From Phialophora verrucosa (lineage: Eukaryota > Ascomycota > Eurotiomycetes > Chaetothyriales > Herpotrichiellaceae): a DNA stretch of 64,000 nt. Every line of letters starts with the position of its first letter. The first letter of the stretch is position 1. This document shows, piece by piece, positions 47,603-58,830 of this stretch. The translations under genes and the position numbers were made by a program. The notes beneath the pieces are model-generated. The model made no database searches. It worked only from the letters and a program-made list of their open reading frames with translations, and had not been told where the DNA came from. The stretch lies in the NCBI GenBank assembly GCA_002099365.1, contig MSED01000012.1, positions 496,001 to 560,000 on the forward strand, read 5' to 3'.

Positions 47603-48869
47603 ATGGGCCAATTCTACGAAACGTTTCCCCCGTCGCTGGTGCAATGGCTCCTCGAGCAAAAAGTCTTCTACATCGCCTCGGCGCCCCTGTCGGGCGACGG
47701 CCACGTCAACGTCTCGCCGAAGGGCGTGTCCGACAAAGGCGGGCCCTTCTTTGGCGTGATCAAGGAGTCCAAGTCGCAGCGACAGGGCGGCCCCAGTGAC
47801 GACAAGGACGTCCTGATCCGCAAGTTCTGGTACATGGACCTCACGGGCAGTGGGATCGAAACCACCAGTCATTTGCACGAGCCCGGCAACGGCAGGATCA
47901 CCGTCATGTTCAATGCCTTTTCCGGCCCGCCGCGGATTTTGAGGATCTTTGGCAAAGGTGAGTGATGATCATTCCGATATGCGTGCTGCCATGGCTGGCG
48001 TACAGTACAAATCGTAAACACCGCACGAATCGATGACTGATCGGATGTCTTTTGTAGGAACGCCCCTCGAATACGGCACGCGCGCGTTCAACGAGATCGT
48101 CCAGTCGCAGGGCGTGACGATCATTCCGGGCACGCGCTCCATCGTCCTCGTGGACATTCATCAGGTGGGCACGTCGTGCGGGTTCAGCATGCCGTGTTAT
48201 GACTTTGTGAGCTTCCGACCCACGTTGAACGATTTCTTCGAGAAGCGCGTCAAGAGCGAGAGGGAGGGCAAGAGGGAGGACGGGATTGAGCGGTGAGTTA
48301 ATACCCTTTCCACCTCACCCTTGCTTGCTTACCACTCTCCTGCTTTGGCCTGTGCTTTTTCCGCATTGATTGCACTGCCATTTCATGTCTTCACTTCAAC
48401 TTCCATCGTGAAGACGGCGATGCCGGTAGCGATGGCGATGCATATGCATTGAGAACGACATTGACCTTGTATATATGGCATATCGGTATGTCGATGTGTT
48501 GAACTGGCTCACTGACACTCACGCCATGTCGACAGATACTGGGCATACAAAAACGCATGGAGTATGGACGGTCTGCCTGGATTGCAGCGCGGCGTGCAGA
48601 CCGCCATCACCGACCACGTCAAGCCTATAAAGAAGATGGTCGGGCCGTATGCGCCCGAGAGCGGCCGGCGGGGCCGATCGACGACGGCGCGGACGTTCAC
48701 GTTCACGGTGTGGCATTTGATCCTCGCGGCGGTGCTGGGCGCGCTGAGTGCCGTTGCGTTGGGCTTGATTGTGGTGAGGTCCGGGTCCGCGGCCGTTTGC
48801 TATGGGAAGGAATGTTCGGCCATGCATTGCATTGGGAAGCCGTGTTGGGGGGATGGGAATGCTGGGTAG
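47603..48869 (+). CDS. Pyridoxamine 5'-phosphate oxidase-fold protein with C-terminal membrane segment
   Basis: FMN-binding split-barrel protein of 307 residues; exons 47603-47957, 48058-48292 and 48536-48869. The start MGQFYETFPPSLVQWLLEQKVFYIASAPL is followed by GHVNVSPKGV and RITVMFNAFSGPPRILRIFGKGTPLEYGT, a pattern found in fungal PNPOx-like proteins. SCGFSMPCYDFVSFRPTL closes the domain. Near residue 270 a hydrophobic span (FTVWHLILAAVLGALSAVAL) predicts a tail anchor, with four cysteines in the short region after it. Intron 2 (243 nt) is long for this window. Substrate and organelle are unknown. Confidence 0.85.
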
Positions 48870-49672
48870 ACTGCGTGAGGTTTGACTATAATGACGAGTG
48901 GAAAGCAGAATGGTATAATACTGCGTAAGCGCAAGGGTGATGAGATCACGGTCATCAAAGCAAATAAGGCATAATCAATCTTGGTCAAAGTGGTACATTG
49001 TACTTGTAATCGCTAACCAACGCCATAATTTTGGGGGTATCTAATAGTGAAAAACAGCACGAGGTAGCAAATAGACAAGTTTAGAGGGGCAATAGCCCGT
49101 GCTCGTGTACAGCATCTCTCCTGCTCACATTCATCCACAATACCACCAAGCAAAGGTCATATGACACCAACTCTTGGTAAAGCCTGCGTTCCACCCTGAT
49201 TTCTTCCATCCCACGGCTTTATGAGCCTAGAATGTCCCGCTTGAGGGGAGGAGATTTCAGCTGGATTGGAGGCTGGAAAGCCTACAGGACCATTGCCCAT
49301 GCCGACAGATTTGACTTATCAGCCCCCACAGCGTCTGTAATGAGCCTGCGCTTGCTGTTTTGCAGCGAGCAGCAACGAGAGCCGAGTTCAGTGGGACAGT
49401 GGAGTCGGGTCTTCAATATGGCCATGCTGTCTTGGGATCTTGAAGGTAGTAGGCCTGCTTGACGTGTGGCACTCTCGCGGACTGCGCCACCAATGGCTCG
49501 CTCGGTGGGGCGGCCGCCCACGTGCCTGCGGAGGGATCTTTGTCGATATGCAGTTGAGAAAGTCCATCAATGGGATGCATTTCTCGCCTGGAAGCACAAT
49601 GCAACAAAGGACATTGGTCATTGAGACCCTGTCAGGGAGGGTTTGTGGTAAGTGCATTGCCAGTTTGGGCTC
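48870..49672. other. Intergenic region
   Basis: About 800 bases in the convergent gap; no supportable gene on either strand. Confidence 0.4.
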
Positions 49673-50248
49673 TCAGCCTTTCTTGTTGCTTGATTGGGAA
49701 TGATCTGGCGTCATTTGGCACACGGCCACTGGATTCCTTCCTATCCAGTCCAGCTCGTAGAAGAGCGCGTTGGATTTGTTTTTCGACCGCCGCAACATGC
49801 GGTGACTTTGCTTGTGGGCCATCCTGCGGTTTATCTTGTCGTGTCGTCGCTGCCGCTTGCGCTCGATTCGGCCTTGGTGGGTCCTCAATCGAGGATATAG
49901 ATTCTCGTCAGGACACACTTTGCTGGTGCTTGCCTTGAAATGTGGTTCAGGTGTGCGCTCGGCACTTGTCCAATCGTCGTCACTGGAAGGAGGGGTAGGG
50001 CTCAGCGAGGTGCGCTGGAGTTCGCGGGGGTCAAGGAGGGCGAAGTGTCCGTCCAGATACAGAGCGTAGGAGTTGCGTCTGAGGAATTTCGGAGTTTCTT
50101 TGGTTTGTTCGAGGGAGGTCAATCTGGACTGCAGCTGGGTGGCGAAGAGGTTTGCCGTCTTCTCCTCGAGGAATCCGCGGATGCCCTCATCTGGGACGAC
50201 AGACGGGGATCGCGTCCGTGACTCGTTCCAACTACTCGCATCCGACAT
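49673..50248 (-). CDS. Hypothetical basic protein
   Basis: Single-exon frame of 191 residues; I do not recognise it. The N-terminal half is ordinary (GIRGFLEEKTANLFATQLQSRL, SYALYLDGHFALLDPREL), followed by a Ser/Thr/Pro linker (SPTPPSSDDDW) and a strongly basic C-terminal block, RIERKRQRRHDKINRRMAHK then HRMLRRSKNKSN, which could be a nuclear or nucleolar signal. There is no leucine zipper after the basic block, so it is not a bZIP. It is divergent from the kinase gene with a 488-base shared upstream region. The composition supports a real gene but homology is unproven. Confidence 0.6.
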   Translation of the reverse strand: MSDASSWNESRTRSPSVVPDEGIRGFLEEKTANLFATQLQSRLTSLEQTKETPKFLRRNSYALYLDGHFALLDPRELQRTSLSPTPPSSDDDWTSAERTPEPHFKASTSKVCPDENLYPRLRTHQGRIERKRQRRHDKINRRMAHKQSHRMLRRSKNKSNALFYELDWIGRNPVAVCQMTPDHSQSSNKKG

Positions 50249-50671
50249 CAGAGCGGTGTGAACATGTTTGCAGGTGGTTTTGAGGTGGTTTGGTGGATGA
50301 TGCCAACTTTGTGAGTTGTCGGATCAGACAAACGACGTTGTTGTTGGGTGCCAGCCACCCTGATGCACGTGACGCCGCTGCCAAGCCGGCAATTACGGGA
50401 AACTCCGGGCTTGGCCGCGAACAACCGCGATGCCGTACTGCAACCGCGACGAGGCGTTGTTTGTTGCAGCATTGAACATGTTTGTTGGCGCAGTCTCTTT
50501 TATTGTGCATCCTGTGAGGAGTGTCGAGTGTTGACTGCTGTTGTTGATGTCTTTGGACGAGGCCAATCCCCTAGCAGTCCAAGAACACGTCGACATGATT
50601 TTGACCAGATGACCAGGGGTGATGCCCGCGGAGCGTCTGCCTGCTGAGTCTCGACGCCTTTTTGGAGGCCC

Positions 50672-50678
50672 TATAAAA
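50672..50678 (+). promoter_or_regulatory. TATA box of the FHA-like kinase gene
   Basis: TATAAAA about 60 bases before the ATG at 50737, in the 488-base divergent upstream region. Position and sequence fit a core promoter element. Confidence 0.55.
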
Positions 50679-50736
50679 TCTACCGCTGGCCGCCAACAAA
50701 CCATCCTTCCTACGTGGCATTCATCCCATATTTGCA

Positions 50737-52377
50737 ATGGCTAATGCCGACGCAGACGGGTCCGACACTATTCCCAATTCTCCAGATACACTGCTCCTGG
50801 AGGATTCTTTTTTCAGTCCAAGGACGAATGCAAAGCTAAGAGGTGACTTTGCTCGTTTAGTGCCTGTCAATCATAACGCAATCCTCGCATTTCATTCCAT
50901 TGCTGAACGCGCCCGGCTTGAACCAGACTGGAACCCGCACATCCGGAGATTTCTGTTCATCGAAGACGCGCCCCGTGCAATTTCGCCAGAATGGGATGGC
51001 ACCAGCGATACCAATAGCGATGCAACAGGCCCGCTCCAGCAGGGTCAGGTCTTGGCAGGCTACTATAGACTCAGCCTCGACCTGCTCACCAACCACCCGC
51101 GGCTGGGTTGGGTGCTTGGTTCTGGTAGGAAGGATCTGCCTAACGGTGGTGTTGACTTCCTGTTGACCCTCCAGAAAAACAGGCATCATGTCCACGGTAG
51201 GCATGCTCGTCTAGTACACGCCCAGAATGGCGCGTTGATGCTCGTTGTCGGCAAGGGGAAGGCTGTTGTTGTCAACGGCATTGAGCGAATGGAGGGCTCG
51301 CAGCGAGTCATGGGGTCGGTCCGCACGGCGCTCGCCTTCGGCAACTTGTCATACAATCTGGAGTTCACAGGCTTGAACGAGACCAGCTACCGCGATAAGT
51401 TGGGAGAGCTGTTCACTAAGCTCCATCCTGATGGCGATGTTCCTCCCATGTCTCTCGAGTTGACGCCCCTTGAACACCACCATGAGTTGCATGGGTTTCT
51501 GATACACTCTCCGTTCGCCTCCGGCGCCAGCGGTGTGGTGTCGGCGGGCTTCGAGAAATCGACGGGCAGGGCAGTTGCCATAAAACGTGTCAAGCGTACG
51601 CCTGCGACGGTAGCAAGGATACAGCTGGAAATCCAAATCTATAGGAAGATTGGCGACCATCCGAATCTTTGCCATCTCATGGCGGACTTTTACTCTGGAG
51701 GCGACGAATACAGCACTGGAAAATCCAAGATCAATGACGTGTATCTGGTGCACTCACCTTTGGCTAGGCAGACATTTCTCGACCTGACACTGTCGAAAAG
51801 GCCAGCTGAGATCCGATTGTCCGCCTTCCACCAAGTCATGAAGGGTCTGGCCCATCTCCACCAGCACGGAATCATGCACAGGGACCTGAAGCCTACCAAT
51901 ATGATGCTCGTTTCTTACCAGCCTGTGCATGCCATTATCATTGATTATGGCAGTGCCACCTTCGACACTACTTCAACCGACCACTACTGCGGCACCATTG
52001 CTTATCTGGCACCCGAGGTGCTCAGGCTCAAGTACGAGAAGAACAGGAGCCTGAGACACGATGCTTATGACTGCCGGGTCGATGTCTGGTCCATGGGGCT
52101 TTCGGCGTATCAACTGTTCTTTCAAGAACCCTGTAGGTGGGAGAAGGGCGTCAACAGCATCGCTCACAAGGAGATCGTACGCAGATTGAAGTCTCGTCCC
52201 GGATCTGTCGCTGATACGCTTGAGAAGATGCTCGCATGGCAAAGCATTCATCGTCCCACCGCCGACGAAGTACTCCGATTCAAGGGCATCTGGTCCAAAC
52301 TCAGCGATGTAGCAGAACGCCCAGAGGATGATCGGCTCTCTCATCCTCCACACATTGCAAAAAAGCCGAAGGCGTGA
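50737..52377 (+). CDS. Ser/Thr protein kinase with N-terminal FHA-like region
   Basis: Single-exon protein of 546 residues. Residues ~125-200 look like a divergent FHA domain (WVLGSGRK, VHGRHARLVHAQNGALML, VNGIERM). The kinase domain follows: Gly-rich loop GASGVVSAGFEKSTGRA, lysine in VAIKRVKR, catalytic loop HGIMHRDLKPTNMML, then IIIDYGSATF in place of DFG, then TIAYLAPEVLRL with the APE motif and VDVWSMGLSAYQLFF. Catalytic residues are present, so it is probably active; DYG is a tolerated variant. The C-terminus ends in a short basic tail (HIAKKPKA). The FHA-kinase order recalls Rad53/Chk2-like enzymes, but overall similarity is too weak to claim orthology. Confidence 0.82.
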   Translation: MANADADGSDTIPNSPDTLLLEDSFFSPRTNAKLRGDFARLVPVNHNAILAFHSIAERARLEPDWNPHIRRFLFIEDAPRAISPEWDGTSDTNSDATGPLQQGQVLAGYYRLSLDLLTNHPRLGWVLGSGRKDLPNGGVDFLLTLQKNRHHVHGRHARLVHAQNGALMLVVGKGKAVVVNGIERMEGSQRVMGSVRTALAFGNLSYNLEFTGLNETSYRDKLGELFTKLHPDGDVPPMSLELTPLEHHHELHGFLIHSPFASGASGVVSAGFEKSTGRAVAIKRVKRTPATVARIQLEIQIYRKIGDHPNLCHLMADFYSGGDEYSTGKSKINDVYLVHSPLARQTFLDLTLSKRPAEIRLSAFHQVMKGLAHLHQHGIMHRDLKPTNMMLVSYQPVHAIIIDYGSATFDTTSTDHYCGTIAYLAPEVLRLKYEKNRSLRHDAYDCRVDVWSMGLSAYQLFFQEPCRWEKGVNSIAHKEIVRRLKSRPGSVADTLEKMLAWQSIHRPTADEVLRFKGIWSKLSDVAERPEDDRLSHPPHIAKKPKA

Positions 52378-54263
52378 TCTTTACTCCTATCAAGCTCTCC
52401 AAGGGGCCGGAGAAACCGGTCGCAGGGCTCGTCAGCAAAGAACCCTGGCTGCATCACTTCAGCGATCTCTCCGATACGAATCATAGACATAGGCTGCTTT
52501 CCTCGTCAGCCGTTCCTGCGGGCACAACCCAGATTTTAAGGTAGCTACACTGCCTCGCATGTTGCTGGGTGATTCCCCAGTCTGCAGTCCTTCTGGACTT
52601 AGGTCAGTCTCGGCATTTCACCAGAGCCAAACGCGCTGGTTATGTTAACCTCAGCAGGAGGGGCCAAAGAACGGAGACAGCCGATCCTGACGCTAGACCG
52701 TGCTCGATGTCCAAAGGATCCTCAGAACTACCAACGCAATATCTGGTCTTTGGAGTTTCACGACTATCCATATTAAAAACTCTTCGGGCAATGATGATCC
52801 GGAAAAACTGCTCATTCGACGCTTCGGGAGCGTTACGCTGTTGCTCGTCCTGTAGGAGAAGTAGTTTTTCTGGGATCGTGGCCAGACGTTTCTACGACCC
52901 GGAATCTCGGGTGGCGGACGCCGTATTCATGTTTTTTCATTATCCAGGAGGTACGGACTGTTGTGGAAAAGTACGAAATCGCTAGCTCCCCCGGCAGAGA
53001 AGGCAACGTCCAGATCACTAAGCACGGCTCGAAGTACGGCGCCCTATCCCTTCGAGGCAATATCGCACTTGCTGGTCCTGGCGGCAAAGGATCGAGGTTG
53101 AATGTCATGTTGACGATACTGCGACAGGCTCAACATTCTCTGGGATTCCAGCATAAATCACATCCACATTGCAGGAACTCTTGAAACCCGCCCTGAATTC
53201 CCCCAGTTGGTTCGAGGGAATGTACAGCGGGTCACTACGACCTCCCGAGCGACTGGCTGATTCGAATGACCGGCTGTAGTATGCGATTTTGTCAAAGCGA
53301 CCAACAACACCTCTTCCTCTCTCTCTCTCCCCCCGCGGACTCATGATCTGGCTCTTTGTTGCTGCTCGAGACCGAAAAGATATTCGGTCTACGATGCCGT
53401 GCACGACAGAAGAGTGAGGGATCAAACTTTTCACCTCGCTGCGGTCTTTGGAGGCGCTGCCCCAAAGTGACATTTTCATAGCCTCCGAAATGTATGGATC
53501 GATGCACTCCGCATCTAAAAGCATCGGCCGTGTGGACAGTTCCCTGGCAAAAGTGTGTGCCTCTGCCGCCGGTTATGATGGGCGTTCTCCTAACTCAACT
53601 GACCTGTTGTACACGGAAGTGAGCACCTGAGCTCGGCTTGGCGGCTTCCTCCCTCTGCGCATAGCTTGAAGTCTGGTGGACGGAGCTCACAGAAGATGCA
53701 TCCGTCCACAGGACGGCGTCAACTGTCATGAGCGCAGAGCATCCACCTGGGGTGGGCTAGCTGGTTAAGCGTGGTTCAGCGTTGGCGTTCTCTTGAGGTC
53801 TCGTGAAATATGTCCTTGCAGAGCTGGAGCCGGTTGGATTCAAGAACTTTACCCAGGAAGTCAAGTTTAGGGGAAGAGTTCGTGTGCGAGGTTGCCTTGA
53901 AGATTGTGGATAGCGCTCCGCACTGCTGTCGAGGAAAGCTTTTGTGCGATTCGTTTTCTTGGTTGCGGCGTCGTCTATCTCCCGCACCCCTCCTGCGAGC
54001 CTTGCAACCGGAGACCTATGCCTCTAAAGGTCTTGTCAAAAGGATAGGCTTAACACCCAAATTATGAAACTAGAGCACAATTCACCATGCTTTATGCGGG
54101 TGAAAATGAGCGATCCAGAGACATTTTGTACGACCTGTTGATTATGAATGCTATAAAACATCGCGTGCTTGTCAATATTTGTTTCACTGGGGGGCTTCCA
54201 TCAAGAACATTGTTCCAGTATCGGCGAATGCCTGTGTACTTGGACTGAGAACTGGACTGATGT
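52378..54263. other. Gene-poor interval, possible decayed DNA
   Basis: 1.9 kb between the convergent kinase and GTPase genes. A minus-strand open frame at 53105-53524 is 139 codons long but matches nothing I know and has no splice partners. A short CT run sits near 53313-53330. Otherwise nothing recognised. Confidence 0.4.
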
Positions 54264-55729
54264 TCAAAACTGGTCTGGCGAGCCCGACCACCATGCTCGC
54301 AATCTGTTGAAGGAAAACCAGGATGGTCGAGGAGCAGAGTGGTTCTCCTGCTTGGCTTTCTTGGCCTCTCTGAAAAACATCGCTGCCTGCTTTGCAACCT
54401 CGACCCAATCCCAGATACTTTCGAGCCATGACCGTTCTCGGGCATGTGGGGGACTTGTGGTGCCCTGAGGAGAAGCGACTGCGGGTCGATAGGACGGCTG
54501 AGATGGATTATTTCGAGCATTACTCCCTTTCGTCATAATGGCTCGATCTCCGAGGATACTAATCTCGACGTCGACCGGATCAGCTCTCAGGACTTTCGCT
54601 GCCTCTGTGTCTTGGAGGAGGATTCCAGCTTCCAGCTCACGAAGGATCTGTGGCTTGACAGGCTTCCCGTTCGCGTATTGACGCCGAATCAAGTCCTCAA
54701 ACTCCAATCCTCGTTGAGCTCCGTGCCGCTTCTTAGGAAGTAGGGACGAGTACTCGCGGGTACCCTCTTCGCCTCTGCGCAACCCATGATGGTAAAGGAC
54801 ACCTCCGTGGTACCGCGCCGGTGGGGACAGGATCTGCTGCACATTGTGATTCGCTTTCAGATCGCGGATCCGCACCCACGCTTCGTCAAATGCATCAGGG
54901 CTGAACGTATCCCACTGGTTTGTGACGAATGTGACTTTCTGAAAGAACTCGGGCCCGCAAAAGCATTGAACCCATTGCATGGTCTGGGCATCTGATTGCA
55001 TGATGCGGTTGCCGGGCTTGCCATAGACGAAGAGCAAACCGGCGATATCCACGAAAGAGCCGAGCGCTGTGATACAACCGATAATGTCCTGGAAGTTGGA
55101 CATGTTGTCCATGTCTGCTGCGCCAAATCCCGCAGTGTCAACGAAGAGGTATTGTTGATCATCGATGACGGCCGGGCAGACGTGGTATTGCAAAGTGCCT
55201 ACAATCTGTGATTAGCCTAGATTGGCTTTTTCTGGGCCAGCACTAGGGGCGATACCCGACTTCATCCCTTCTCCGACCTTCAAGTCAAGACCAGTGAGCT
55301 CTTGCAACATTGTAGACTTCCCGGTCCCAGATTGGCCGACAACGAAAATCATCTTCGTACCCTTGAGACTGGTACTGGTCAGCGATCTGACAAACAACCC
55401 AGGGAGTTCGCTCACTAGTGCTTCACAAAACTCACGACAGGGGCTGAAGCTGCACCTTTCGAGTCGATGATCAACTTTTTCAGCCGAGTGAGAGACCATT
55501 TCCACCCTGTCGAGCCTTCCTTCTTCTTCTTGAGTGGAGTCATGATATTGCGGTCTCCATGCTCCAAAGCCTGGTCACTTTCATCCTCATTCTCAGATGG
55601 AGTTGTGACCTCTTGAGCGTGTGAGTTTTCAAATGGGATTAGGATATCAGGCTCCGTTGTCCGCTCCCCCGGCAAGGGCATGTTAGCAAAATCAGCATCC
55701 CAATTTGAGCATGACGCCTTAGTGGCCAT
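54264..55729 (-). CDS. AIG1/GIMAP-like P-loop GTPase
   Basis: GTP-binding protein of about 455 residues in three exons: 55456-55729, 55256-55414 and 54264-55198. G1 is FVVGQSGTGKSTMLQELTGL, with MKSG/TLQYHV across the second intron giving the switch-I Thr. G3 is LFVDTAGFGAADMDN and G4 is FVTNQWDTF. This layout matches the AIG1-type septin-related GTPases found in fungi. The N-terminal ~90 residues are charged (DESDQALEHGD, TPLKKKKEG). The C-terminal tail is Lys/Ala/Trp-rich and could form a membrane-associated helix (ESIWDWVEVAKQAAMFF). The second intron is certain by frame; the first, at 41 nt, is unusually short and tentative. Function is unknown. Confidence 0.8.
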
Positions 55730-56461
55730 GGTGGACAAATGCAAGGACAAGATGTGGACTTGTGCAATGAGAATGAGTAACAAACAAGACCACTAGGAAG
55801 TGACGGGACTGTGGGCTTGAGGTTGATGATGGATGTTGAAGGTGTGGTAACAATGGACGAGGCAGCGAAGAAGGCTATACTTATACCTTTGATATGTCGA
55901 GCATTCATCTCTTCTTCTCCACGGCATGAGAATCCATTGCTGTCGCGGAGAATACTAAGACAATTTCCACCAGCCCACGGCGCTTTCCATTGGCCAAAAA
56001 CACTAAAGTTCGCTTTTAGCGCTCCCGCACAATAGCCAATCAGCTGGCGACCACGCGAAGCGGCCTCCGTCCAACGCATCACATCAATACGAGGTTGCGA
56101 GCAACGCCCAACCCTTTCGCCTTATTATCAGGGTGACCCAAAGTGCACATGCACCCTTGCTTCGATCATGGTCCAGTGACTTTTCCGCCCGACACCAACC
56201 TGCACGAACACAGGCTACTCAATAGAAGCACGATACTCTGCCAAATACGATAGGTTCGCCGGTTGGGCTGGAACATTCTTGTAATGGCGGGGTCAGCTCA
56301 CCCGGCCATTGTTCCCTGCAATTGTTGCCCGTGCATCTGACCGAGGGTCCTCGTTGAGCACCAGCCAACAGGGGAGTTGAACCAGCAGCGACGGATAGAA
56401 ATATGACTGATCCTCACTACAGTTCTCCAAGGTCGCCCCCTAGACCATCGAGACAGCCGAC
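55730..56461. promoter_or_regulatory. Divergent upstream region (GTPase / Clr5-domain gene)
   Basis: About 730 bases between two divergent genes. A CCAAT-type motif (ATAGCCAATCAGC) lies near 56032-56044. No gene seen. Confidence 0.4.
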
Positions 56462-58830
56462 ATGGACGGCACCGGCGAGGGCTATGATGAAGACGAAGTG
56501 TTCGAGGAGTTTTTTGTGTTTCCCGAGACGAGCGATACAGACTTTCTCTTTGGCACAGCCGGAGATGATTTTTTAGCCCCCGTTGGGGCTTCCCTTGGAA
56601 ATGAAACTGCTCGGCTAGATGACGACAGTTCATTACAGACGACGTCTTATCTGGGTAATGGGGCCTCGCATGATCAATATACGCGGTTCGATCCATTACA
56701 TGGACTCCCTGAGATAGAGGGTAACGACTTTCTCTTTGACACCATCGAAGATATCAATTTAACTCCGACCGAGAACTTTCCGGCAGCCTCAGCGGCCCCA
56801 TTGTACGACGGCAGTCGATTGCACGCAATACCAGGCATAAATCATGACTTTCTGAACATCCTCGAAACAACATCAGCATGCGCCTCGCAGCTTCGATCGA
56901 TGAATGAAACCAGTGCGAGCCTACTTCTACCACCCAGCAAGCGCAGAAAAACCGGAAGCATCCTCCCTTCGCACGAACAAGGAAGTCCCGCAAGGCGACA
57001 GCAGATTTCCCATTGCGCGACATGTGGTGCTGAAATACCATCGCCATCACGCCAAGCATGGGACACAATGAAAGAAATCCTGGAAAGACTGTGCTGCCGA
57101 GAGGGCATGAAACGGGAAGTAGTTCGTGAGATTGCGTGCCTCTTGTATCAATTGCATGCTTCGTAAGTCTTGGTCCGACATCCCGAATTTTCTTTTCTAC
57201 ACCAGCCCGGTGGTCTAAGCCTATGAGATGGGATCTTTGCTGAGATGAGCCTAGGGAGAACATGCTCCAGAGGGCTTTTAAAAAATTTGGTTTGGTGAAA
57301 ACCCGCGGGTCTAGCAAGGCTGATGCGAGCCGAACCAGCCATCAATGCTGTTCCCCGAGGAAACGACCACGTGCTAAGCCAGATGCCCCGCAAAATACAT
57401 ATCAAGATCCTATCATGTTGGTGAAGAAGATCACTTCAACAGTCCGACCTGATCTAACTTTATCGGGGACACGCTACGAAATGCAGGAAAAAATACTCTA
57501 CGGTGTGGACTGTTACGTCAACCACTTGTTTGATACAAAGGGACAAGGCTGGACCACAATTTCTACCGGTTTCGTCAAGTCCAGCGATCGTACCAGCATT
57601 TCGGATGCGTGGCAACTACTCTCTGATCAGTGCTTTGGAGTGTCTGTCTACGTTCAGTCGCATTCTGTCGATGAAGCAAAGATCACACTGGGTGAGTTCC
57701 TCGAGGGGCTTGATCGAACAGCACGGAAGCACGACCCATTGTTCATGGTCAAGTTATGGCGTATTTGCTTGCAATTACGCAGCATTGATTGTAGGGCTTC
57801 CCAGCTGAAAGCCCTCGATAAGTTCTATGCCCAACTAAGCAAGGTGTTCTCCGAATCTTATGAGGACAGTCATCCATTACGTCTCATGGTAACATCGCTC
57901 AGCCAAGTGCCACGGGAAGATCTCAAAGACACCCTCCGGATCGGATATTACAAGACGATCAAGACTCTGAGCGCTTTGCAAGGCGAGGAGAAGGCGATGA
58001 TTCTGAATATGTGGTCACACTACTTCAAGTACTGGGACAAGCAATATCTTGACAAGCGAACATTAATACTCAAGTTTCAGCAAGCATTGGACGAAGAGTC
58101 CAGGGATGAAGAGCCCAGGGCCCAGCAATCCCTGATCACTGTTGCCTACTTCTACACATACGCCGCCTTCTACGTCTGCAATACGCCACTTCAAGCCTAC
58201 AAGATGGCGGCATGGTTGGTAGAAAAGACTCAAGTGTTGCCTTGCATGAAAGGATCACCACGTTGGATGCTGTTCACGCAGGCGTTTGCCTTCGCTTCTC
58301 AAGTGAAGGCACTTCTTCACCGAGAACACTACCGGGAAACAGGCTGTCCTGAGTCCAAGACAATCTTATCGACAACTTTGGAAACGGCCATCGCGAGACT
58401 CAAGCTAGGGGACAGGGAGTGCCGGACCAGAGCATCCATGCTATCAATATTACTTGCGAAATGGTCGAAGAAGCGGGAAGTTCACCAGGTCGCCGAAGGC
58501 AGACAACCCGAATGCGCTCAGAAACAGACCGAACGAGATGCTTCTCATGGACAGCGAAAACCTCGAGACAAGAACGGCTCCGTGGAGGAGAACAATCCTC
58601 TGGCTGAGGCCTGCACCAAGTGCATCGTCAGGTGCACTCTGTGTCCGAAAACGCCTGGCTGCCAGGACTGCAGTCTGGAGCGCAGTCCCCTTGGATCACC
58701 TCAGCCGCCAGGGTCTGGAGAAATCATCCAGCATGACAGAGAGTTCTCTGCCCACCTCCAGAATGATCCGGGCCAGGGCAACACGATGTTCTGGGCGGAG
58801 AATTCTATTGTTGACTGGTTACAGCGGTAA
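56462..58830 (+). CDS. Clr5-domain-like fungal protein
   Basis: Two long frames join across intron 57163-57254 into one protein of about 758 residues (exons 56462-57162 and 57255-58830). The join rebuilds REVVREIACLLYQLHAS/ENMLQRAFKKFGLVKTR, which matches the second half of the fungal Clr5 domain (…FxAsexmykxRxkkWGLxKN). The first exon is acidic with repeated DFLF segments (SDTDFLFGTAGDDFLAP, EGNDFLFDTIEDI), a possible activation region, and has a CATCGAEIP pair of cysteines before the domain. The domain lies unusually far from the N-terminus and its first half is diverged. The second exon is helical (GWTTISTGFVKSSDRTSISDAW, KLWRICLQLRSID) and ends with a Cys-rich CTKCIVRCTLCPKTPGCQDC patch. 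Function unknown. Confidence 0.72.

Noticed and set aside
49673..50248. bZIP assignment for the basic hypothetical protein
   Set aside because: The basic block is not followed by leucine heptads and lacks the NxxAAxxCR core.
53105..53524. Minus-strand 139-codon frame as a gene
   Set aside because: No family resemblance or partner exons; kept only as a note in the gene-poor interval.
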